A DNA stretch of 64,000 nucleotides from Linnemannia schmuckeri. Its lineage: Eukaryota > Mortierellomycota > Mortierellomycetes > Mortierellales > Mortierellaceae. The position numbers were made by a program, and so were the translations under genes. The stretch covers positions 1,922,001-1,986,000 of the forward strand of contig JANATG010000009.1 in the NCBI GenBank assembly GCA_029449235.1, written 5' to 3'. This document shows, in pieces, positions 56,764 to 64,000 of the stretch; within the stretch, counting starts at the first letter, position 1; the number at the start of each line of letters is the position of its first letter. Below the pieces are notes generated by a model. That model worked only from the letters and a program-made list of their open reading frames with translations, had not been told where the DNA came from and did not search any database.

Positions 56764-57173
56764 GTGAACAGGGACGTGTGGTGTTGATGGAGACGAGAGG
56801 ATGGAGTGTGAAGGAAAAATAAAAAAGAGAAAGAAAGTGACAGAATAAGGTAAAAAAGAAGGTTGAGACAAATGGCGGGGCGTTAAAAGGAGAGAAAGGC
56901 GCCACAGGTCTGACAAGTGTGGGACGGGAAAGGGGGAAAATATGAAAAGACGAGGGAAACTGTGGTTGTGCTTTTTCCCTCTCTTTTTTTTTCTTTTCCT
57001 ATTCTTTCTCTCACTTTCTTTTTGTTCGTTCGCGTAGTCATACTTTTTCTTTTCCTCCAGTTCCCTTTGCCATCAACACACATCCCCATGCATATGTTCC
57101 CATCTCATTCTCTCTCAGTTGTTATTTTTGATGCCGTTTATTATTTTAATTACATATCGCATGATGTCCGGGG
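56764..57173. other. Promoter of RIC8 and 3' region of export adaptor gene
   Basis: 410 bases, rich in A+G just upstream of RIC8 and T-rich towards the neighbouring stop. No exon is supported. Confidence 0.5.
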
Positions 57174-59167
57174 TCAAAGCAACCCACTATTGTGATCCTC
57201 CCGAGCAGGGCTCTGCGTCAGATCTTGCAGCGCAGGCGAAGAGGAGACAGGGACAGATACACGGAGGCCTGGAAAAGGTCCTGTTACTCCCTGAATCCGA
57301 CGAAGAGTCATTTCCTGTTCTTCCAAATGAAGCTGTGCCACCCGGTGCTGCTGCATCTTCAACACCTGCTGGGCCATCATCAACTGATTCGAATAGATTG
57401 AGCCAGCATTTGTGATACTACATGCAAATTAAGAATAGGATATTAGTAGGCAGGTAGCCATAAAAAAAACACGTCCAGCAACCGACTCAATTGGAGGAGC
57501 GACTTCGTCAGCGTCTCCCACAAGTACAAGAGAGATACATACGTTCCCTGCACGGCCCTGGTCAAAAGCTTCATTGGCCCCGCAATGGAACTCGGGACAT
57601 GTGGAGAAGGAATGCTTGTCACGTTATGGAAAATGGGCGCTTTCAGCATTGTCACCCGCAGAATTAGGTCTACGGAAAAAAGAGAAGGCCAGCTTAGTAA
57701 ACAAACAGCTACAAAATAGAGACCACAGCAGCCAAGTGCAGAGAAGAAAACCCACAGTCCACTCAAATCTTGTTTTCCATGCACTGTCCACACCGTCCAC
57801 TTACTGTTATCGGCCTTCTTGCCGTTCAGGGTTTCAACCGCGGCTATTCCTGCTGCCCTTCGAGCATAAGTCACCTGAGAGAATCCATTCGAGCACACAC
57901 ATGACTTGATCTCGCCAAATCTGGAGCAAACCACCTATTCGAAAAAGAAAAAAATTGAGGAGTTGGGTGTCGTTGTTCTTGCGAGAGTCCATGACCAAGA
58001 TCTTCCACTGCTGCATGAGACAAGACTGTAAAGAACAATACTCTTTTGTCGTGAGTTTACCTTGACATCTTCTGCAGTAGTTCCACGATCCAGGTTATCA
58101 ATCTCAATGGTAACAGGTCCGTTCTCAGTATCCACCTCAACTGGGGCAGCTCCCTTGATCGAAATAATCTGCTCTTCTTCCTCTTGTTTAATTTCTACGA
58201 TGTCCATATTATCATCCGAAACGCTTTCAGTCTTTGGTGGAAGTAAAGTGCTATTGTCCGCCGCTGAACGAGATCTTCTGCGAGTGTTGCCAAGGTTGTC
58301 CTTGCCCTTGCCATTGCAGTTATTGCTACTGGAGGTGGTGGTGGTGCTGCAACCATTGTTTTGAGACTTCTTGCCGTAGTGCTTCCGGACTTCGTCAATG
58401 CCCATCCCAGAGACAGGTACCGAATCCCGAGCGCCGCTGCCTTTCCTCCTGTCGCCCCAGTTTCCATGACTAGCTGAGGACGACGACGACCGACTTTCAT
58501 CTCTGCTATTCTTGCGCTTGCTGGTCTCATGACGCCGAGATCCGGAGGACTGTGGTCGATAGAAATCGCCCTGTGATGATTTCCCTCCTGCCGCTGATGT
58601 TAGGGGCCTATAAGAGTCTCCCCGGGTTCGCTGTGTAGTCGAAAGTCTAATCCCGCTTTTTGTTCCTGGTTCATAAGTCGTGGAGGTCGAAGCGCCGAAG
58701 TCATCCTTTTTTGACTTTGAGACACGATCATTATAGACGACCAGTTTGATGGGCTCCGCCTTGGGTACGTATGCCGAAGTGAAAATGGCTGTCACAGGAG
58801 CGTTCCAGGCCTTGTACGTCTCTGTGAACAGCGGGGCTTCCTTGTGAACCGGTCGCTGTTATTGTTTTATCCAAGCGAAAATGTGGGGATGATTGTCAGC
58901 GAGAAGAAAAAGTTAGGCTGTTGCGGCTACCATGGTTCTTACAGCTTTGCAGAGGAGTCGAATAAATAAGGATGATTCGTTGTCCACAATGAAGAATGTC
59001 CTTCAGCACCATGTCCGTCCTTGCTGTGTACTTACTCCGTAGGGAGACTTTGGCTTTGTGAGAGCGGTCAGTTTGGGCGCCTTGAGAGTGGGCTTTTGTG
59101 TGATCTTTTTAGACTCGAGCTTGTTCAGCTTGATGATGTCGTCTAGACTCTGGTCCATGAGCTCCAT
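57174..59167 (-). CDS. RRM-containing mRNA-export adaptor with UAP56-binding motif (ALY/UIF-like)
   Basis: Five exons on the minus strand: 59167-59036, 58855-58061, 57934-57805, 57669-57543 and 57417-57174, all GT-AG and in phase; 475 residues. The N-terminus MELMDQSLDDIIKLNKLE is the UAP56-binding motif of ALYREF/Yra1 and UIF (S-L-D-D-I-I-K-L). A basic Arg/Ser/Gly region follows, then an acidic patch (EIKQEEEEQIISIKG) and an RRM: VTIEIDNLDRGTTAEDVK (RNP2-like), IKSCVCSNGFSQVTYARR (RNP1-like, with an aromatic) and LNGKKADNNLILRVTML. The C-terminus is a Gln/Met helix (LKMQQHRVAQLHLEEQEMTL). It probably couples the Sub2/UAP56 helicase to mRNA in the nucleus. The combination with a long C-terminal helix differs from classical Yra1. 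The ATG three codons later is an alternative start. Confidence 0.85.
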
Positions 59168-59909
59168 TTAGAGGGTGGCGAGGAATTGATCTTGTAAAAA
59201 AAGTGCGGTGTGGAAGTAAAGAGGAGAATGAGGGGTAAGAAAAGGAGGAAGTAAGGTATGAAGTGAAGTGGTGCGAGCGGGTGGGTGTATGCCAAGCAAG
59301 ACAGGGATGTGTATAGAGAGGGGGAGGTGGGAAGAAGGAGAAGGCAAAGACGAGCAAAGCAGGAATAGAAAAGGAGTTGAGCAAACACGGCAGAGATGCA
59401 AGGCAAAAATAAAAAAAAAAAAAAGAAATAAACACAAGCATCGATTGGCTGTTGACTGATAGAAACCTTAATGACTCGTTGTTGGACGACCCATCAACAA
59501 ACTCAGGCACCATCATCCCCTTACCCCTGCGCCCAGCTGGAACTTATCGTTATAGCTTGTACCACATGGCCTTTAGACCTTAAATCCATTCATACAAACA
59601 ATCGATTTCTCACACATATCGATGCCCCTTGGTCAATCCAGTCAGAGACCTGGTGTTAAGCACTCGCCCTTACGCAAGTAAGGTAGGTATATATTACGCA
59701 TGGCTGCGCCACCATTTAACTGAACATGTATATTAATCGATGGGATGCGTCTTTCCGTCCGGCCTTCTTCCTTTCCTTTCTGCTTATCCTCCTACATTCC
59801 ATCACCTTCCATATCCCACTTTATATACTCTCGCATTCCATCACTTTTTTCATTCTCCCAACTTTTTTTTCCATCCTGTCCTCCCTCTTCACTTTGCACA
59901 GCATCAAAT
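59168..59909. promoter_or_regulatory. Divergent intergenic region, export adaptor / second F-box gene
   Basis: 742 bases between divergent starts. Near the F-box start there is TTTATATACTC at about 59819-59829, a TATA-like element about 85 bases upstream. The side near the export gene is purine-rich on the plus strand. Confidence 0.45.
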
Positions 59910-61841
59910 ATGCCAAGGACCAAACGCAATGCATATCTCTCCCCCAAAGAGATCCAATTGACACTCGCATCACCCTTAGTATCCTTCACACATCAACAGC
60001 GCTCGCCCTCACAGTCACCTCCACCGTCACGCTTACCCCCTCAACTACACACACATACATATACACCGGCTACTCGGAACCCAGCATCGATCTTTGATAT
60101 TCCTCTGATTTTTGATCAGATATGCGCTCGTCTCTCCAACAACGACATTTGGACATGCATGACCGTCTGCAAGCATTGGAATACTCTCGCAAGACCCCAT
60201 CATTGGCGTTCCTTCTGCCATTTCTATAGCCTATCCCGCTCCCCTGATAAGCGGCAACCTCTTATGACAGCAACCGTACTGAGCCAGCTGTTGGATAAGG
60301 TCTTCTGGGTTCGCTCCCTCGCTCTTGACACTTCCTGCCCTCCTTTGCTGGACATACCCTTTTTCAACGTTGTCTGTTTTTACATAAATTGTGAGACGCT
60401 TTCCGAGTCCGAACACCCTGCCGAGGAATCGCTCAAGGTCATGGAACTACTTTGCCGGAACCCACGATTGCAAGAGCTTACGATTAAGGGTGCCTCGAAA
60501 CTGGTGCAACATTTCGATCATCGTGTTCTCCAGTTTCTTCGCACGTCAAGGCTCCGGTTTCTGGACATCGGCTATCTAGAGTACTCCAAGATCGCCATGA
60601 TTCAGGCCATTTTGAACAACTGTCCACACACACTAGAGGAACTCAGGCTCGACCTGATGGTGTCCAATGCGCGTCGCTATAACGGCATTGACGACCCATT
60701 GCGACCAGATGTGCGTTCGACAACTGCCCCACGGACTCTACCTAGCCTCCGCCTCCTCAGCGTTAATTGCCCGAGATTTGACAGCCAATTGGGGATTGTT
60801 CTCTGCGATTTGATCCAGTCCTGTCCAAGCCTGCAGGAACTGTCTTTGGACAAGCTGTGCTGGCAGACCCAGACGGTGACATCCAACATCTTTGGCGCCC
60901 TTATCAACAACTGCCCAGCTCTTATCTCGATTAACATGGGCCGCGCGACGATACCCGAGATCGACATGCTGCTCTTCATCGAGCGATGTTCAGGAATACG
61001 CAGCCTCCAGATAAACATCCAGTCAGATCATCTGAGGAGCGTTATCCCCTGTCTTTCTCGTCGCTATAGCGCCACCTTGCAAGTGCTCCATGTTAACACC
61101 GACGACCTCCCTCCGAACAGCCATGGATTTATTTCCACAATCTTAAGTCATTGCTCTGCCCTCAAAACACTTTCCGTCGATCAAGGTCTATGCAACAGTC
61201 TAGGAGTCTCTCTTCAAGATTTACTCGTTATCAAGTGGGCGACCACCAGTCTCGAGAGTCTCTATCTGCCCATGCGCGAACCAGCCCTTGACCAGAACCG
61301 CTTCTTGAAGGAGTGGAGACGAGATCGGTGTATGTACCTTGGCCAGAATGAGATCGAGCCTGAGAGCGAGATCGCGAGCTTTTATAGCCAAGTGCTCTTG
61401 CTGAAGCAGTTTTACGAAACCCTCCAGGCCCAGCCGAATCTGACAAGCATACAGCTGCAGTGGAGGCGTGGGTGGTTGATGATCCCTAAGGAGTTTGCCG
61501 AGGATTTTACCAATGGGTACTTGACGGCTGAGAGACTGAGCTGGATGGCCCTTTACCTGAGTCCTCTCTATGTGATTGACAAGCTGATTCGGGCGGCCGC
61601 GAAGAGGCAGAAAGATGAGGAGGAGGAGGCTGAAATCAGGGAGAAGTTGAATGCTTGCAACATATCCATCGTTTACGTCCGCCGACCAGCATTGCGAGAA
61701 GAGGAGGAGGAGGAAGAAGAAGAGGCCGTAGCAAAGAGCAACAAAGACAGTTTGGGTCTTACGCAGTCGTGGATGCCCGATGACCAGGAATACGCGGCCT
61801 ACAAGTCGCGCCGAGCTCGAGCAAGAGCCCACAGGCGATGA
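59910..61841 (+). CDS. F-box protein with leucine-rich repeats
   Basis: Single exon, 643 residues. I take MPRTKRNAYLSPKEI as start; the in-frame ATG 55 codons upstream gives a leader-like segment. The F-box is at about residues 62-105: FDIPLIFDQICARLSNNDIW, MTVCKHWNTLARPHHWRSF. Leucine-rich repeats with the x-L-x-x-L-x-L/I-x-x-C/N pattern follow, such as LQELTIKGAS, LRFLDIGYL, LEELRLDLM, LRLLSVNCPRFD, LQELSLDKLC and LESLYLPM. The C-terminus holds an acidic Glu run and a basic Arg tail (SRRARARAHRR). Expected role: SCF ubiquitin ligase substrate receptor with unknown target. An AATAAA follows the stop within 15 bases. Second F-box/LRR gene of the window. Confidence 0.85.
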   Translation: MPRTKRNAYLSPKEIQLTLASPLVSFTHQQRSPSQSPPPSRLPPQLHTHTYTPATRNPASIFDIPLIFDQICARLSNNDIWTCMTVCKHWNTLARPHHWRSFCHFYSLSRSPDKRQPLMTATVLSQLLDKVFWVRSLALDTSCPPLLDIPFFNVVCFYINCETLSESEHPAEESLKVMELLCRNPRLQELTIKGASKLVQHFDHRVLQFLRTSRLRFLDIGYLEYSKIAMIQAILNNCPHTLEELRLDLMVSNARRYNGIDDPLRPDVRSTTAPRTLPSLRLLSVNCPRFDSQLGIVLCDLIQSCPSLQELSLDKLCWQTQTVTSNIFGALINNCPALISINMGRATIPEIDMLLFIERCSGIRSLQINIQSDHLRSVIPCLSRRYSATLQVLHVNTDDLPPNSHGFISTILSHCSALKTLSVDQGLCNSLGVSLQDLLVIKWATTSLESLYLPMREPALDQNRFLKEWRRDRCMYLGQNEIEPESEIASFYSQVLLLKQFYETLQAQPNLTSIQLQWRRGWLMIPKEFAEDFTNGYLTAERLSWMALYLSPLYVIDKLIRAAAKRQKDEEEEAEIREKLNACNISIVYVRRPALREEEEEEEEEAVAKSNKDSLGLTQSWMPDDQEYAAYKSRRARARAHRR

Positions 61842-61855
61842 ACAAACTCGAGAAA

Positions 61856-61861
61856 AATAAA
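61856..61861 (+). terminator. AATAAA polyadenylation signal of second F-box gene
   Basis: AATAAA lies 14 bases after the stop. The gap to the next gene's start is only 142 bases, so this terminator and the next promoter overlap. Confidence 0.45.
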
Positions 61862-61983
61862 CTAAAAATCGTGTGTAGGAACAGTCACTTCTCAATTTCT
61901 CAGTGTTGAAATTTGTATCCAGGTTGACATCTGTCTGTTTTCCTTCCCCTTCCCTTCTCGCCTTGTGTCCACCATCCTCGTTC

Positions 61984-64000
61984 ATGAACACCACACTCCC
62001 ACGCTCCGGCATGCAGACAAGGCAACGACAAAAACAAGTCGCTAAGACCGACATTGACATTAGGAAAGAATCTCATACCGCAGTCATAGAGGGCCAAATC
62101 ATGCATGACGACGCCATCACGAAATCAATCAGAGAAGTTGAGCTCATGGAAGACGCGGCAGCTTCGTCGGTACCTGAACTCCTCATGCCCCCGGTAAAAA
62201 CTCGGAGGAGGCTATCGGAACCCAAATCCGCAACAGCAAGCCCAAAGAGGGTGAAAGCAAAGTCAACTGGGGCTGGATCGTCACCGTCGTCTATGCTGCA
62301 GAGGTATTCTCGGGCGATGGAGATCCCACATTCGGCTATCTTGACGCAGGTCGTTTGGGTCTTTGATGACAAGTACCAGTGGTGGCCAGGGAAGGTTGGG
62401 CACGTCGTTCTGTGCAAAGAGCTTATTAGAATGAATGTTACCATTTTTTTGTGGCACAGAGTATTAACGATCTTCTAATTCACACTGACTGCTTCCTAGA
62501 TTAAGCCATATCCTCCTCAGAACAACCAAGCTAGAGTAACGAGGTTCGGCAGCGTCAAGCCAAAGTATGTTTGATTTGATTGACCCTCCAACAGCAACTT
62601 TCCAATTTTGTCCGCAGCATTGAGAAGGAAAAAGGTGATCAACTGAATCTAATTCTATGGCACAATCTCCATTATCATGAACATAGGACGATCACAGTGG
62701 ATTGTGTAGAGACAAGCATCTTGCCTTTCGAGCACGCTTCAAAGGAACGATCTCGTCATTCTGGTTCGATGTCATCGCATGCCCGTGCATTTCAGGAAGC
62801 ATACAAGGAAGCAAGCGCTGAGCAACTCAAGGATGATGATGGTCTGCCGAGTATGGATGATGTATTCAGCCACCTGTCAACTCTCCCACCAACGCCTAAT
62901 TCGCCCAGCTTAAAGGACACGATCTGTCAAAAAACGTATGCACAGCAAAAGTATATCAGCTGTTTGTTCTTTGATACCCCACACAAAAAACGAACCGTTT
63001 ACGCCACCAAAAATTAACTGCTCCATTTTTTTTGACTCCCTCGGGATAAAGTAGGGCGAAAGCAGATATTGAGTATGTCCCGGATTCAAGGTGAGGGCAT
63101 CATTTGCCAGTTGCTGATTATCAGATCGAGAGATTAGTTGAAACAAAGCAGATGCTAATTGTATTTCATCTTTTTCGCTTCGTAGTTTGACAATACCCGG
63201 AGAGTTACTTCTTGCACAGGCTGAACGAGGGCACTATTATCCAGGACGTATCGAGTCTTTCAACAGCAAAACAAACAAATACAAGGTACTCCCTGAAGAA
63301 TCATTGTTTTTCATGAGGAAAACTCACTGTGGGGACAGTCTCTAACAATTTGTACTTGTAATTTGGCTCGCCAAAGATCGAACTGGCAACTGGACACCAT
63401 CTGTCTCTCGAGAGAAAACGATTCTATACGAGATACCAAAAGGAATTTCTGACGTGTCAGGTATGCTGTAATGCAATTTTGCTGGAAAGCTCCACCATAC
63501 ACTCTGTGTTGTGAGCGTCATGCGCTAATATCGATTTTGTGCTCATACATTATTAGCTGGGAGAAATGGAAAAGGCTGAGGCAGATGAAAACTACGAGGA
63601 TCCAGAGCTTGAATCGGAGGTCGTTGATTTGTATCCAACACTCTATGCGATTGTAGCTGGAACTCACGACGAAGGAGGTCGTTTGAAGGCCTTTCTCCAG
63701 GGAGGGAAGGCCAAGAACCAATTGGCACAGAGAGTTGGGCCTGGCGACTTTACACAGAATCAATACACGCTGATCAGCCGGATTCTTCAGTCAGAGTTCC
63801 TGCCGGATTTGAGTACCACCAAGCGGATACCCAGGTTGATGGATCGTAGTCCCTCTGTAGCAGGGACGGCAACAGGAGGAGAAGGAGGGTTTCTTCCGAT
63901 GAAACGCGAGGGAGATATCACTTTTGCATATTCAGAGATCAAACGGGCGCACTTTGTGACGGAGGTACTTCTTCCCGAGAGTGTAACGCGTCTGACGATG
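61984..64000 (+). CDS. PWWP-Tudor chromatin-reader-like protein (3' part cut off by window edge)
   Basis: Seven exons visible: 61984-62394, 62500-62564, 62618-62935, 63055-63090, 63186-63285, 63377-63460 and 63557 to the edge, all in phase. Start MNTTLPRSGMQTRQ, with MQTRQRQKQ nine codons later as alternative. At about residue 120 a PWWP module: VVWVFDDKYQWWPGKIKPYP then ARVTRFGSVKPN, with LILWHNLHY. After an acidic linker comes a Tudor-like module: ERGHYYPGRIESFNSKTNKY, ELATGHHLSLERKRFYTRYQ, KEFLTCQLGEMEKAE. The remaining 148 residues contain a charged region and a helical segment and continue past the edge. PWWP and Tudor folds read methylated histones. The acceptor of the 36-base exon (63055 or 63052) is uncertain by one codon. 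Confidence 0.8.

Noticed and set aside
1..64000. CRISPR arrays, insertion sequences, operons, attachment sites
   Set aside because: The window is nuclear eukaryotic DNA with spliced genes; no such structures are visible and no intact transposon was recognised.

Overview
The window is nuclear DNA of a filamentous fungus. Genes are split by short GT-AG introns, often with CTAAC-like branch sites, and many introns could be placed exactly because the flanking exons join in frame into recognisable proteins. The gene set is fungal: two OPT peptide transporters, an Nta1-type N-terminal amidase, a KRE9/KNH-like GPI protein, an Ndc80-complex subunit, eIF4G, RIC8, CYRI and a HAC1-type bZIP. The relaxed intergenic spacing, F-box/LRR genes, Gln/Asn/His-rich proteins and retention of CYRI and RIC8 suggest an early-diverging fungus, perhaps Mortierellomycotina. 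That placement is inference.

Layout. 1-3.2 kb: an NDUFAF2-like complex I assembly factor (minus, cut by the left edge) diverges from NTA1 (plus, seven exons). 3.2-14.5 kb: two OPT transporter paralogues in tandem (plus), each behind a long gene-poor stretch; a possible pseudogene remnant and an orphan terminal exon lie between them. 15.3-22.8 kb: an F-box/LRR gene and a 1,657-residue protein built from three families of internal repeats (plus). 23-26.4 kb: NUF2 (minus) diverging from a MAPR-type cytochrome b5 membrane protein (plus). 27.8-31.3 kb: a GPI-anchored surface protein and the HAC1 gene (plus). 31.9-41.6 kb: two low-complexity proteins and CYRI (minus); CYRI holds a 2.7-kb intron. 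41.6-46.7 kb: gene-poor DNA rich in purine/pyrimidine tracts. 46.7-59.2 kb: eIF4G, RIC8 and an RRM-type mRNA-export adaptor (all minus). 59.9-64 kb: a second F-box/LRR gene and the start of a PWWP-Tudor chromatin reader (plus, cut by the right edge).

Main discovery. The bZIP gene at 29.5-31.3 kb carries the complete signature of an IRE1-spliced unfolded-protein-response factor. Two 7-base CNGCNGN loops (CTGCAGT and CCGCAGC) bracket 59 bases. Removing these shifts translation from one open frame into another that encodes an acidic activation region. The stem of the first loop is perfect for nine base pairs, but its 5' arm lies in exon 1 and its 3' arm in exon 2, so it can form only after an ordinary 164-nt spliceosomal intron has been removed. 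The unspliced frame also stays open for 264 codons after exon 1 and encodes a hydrophobic segment, which recalls XBP1u of animals.
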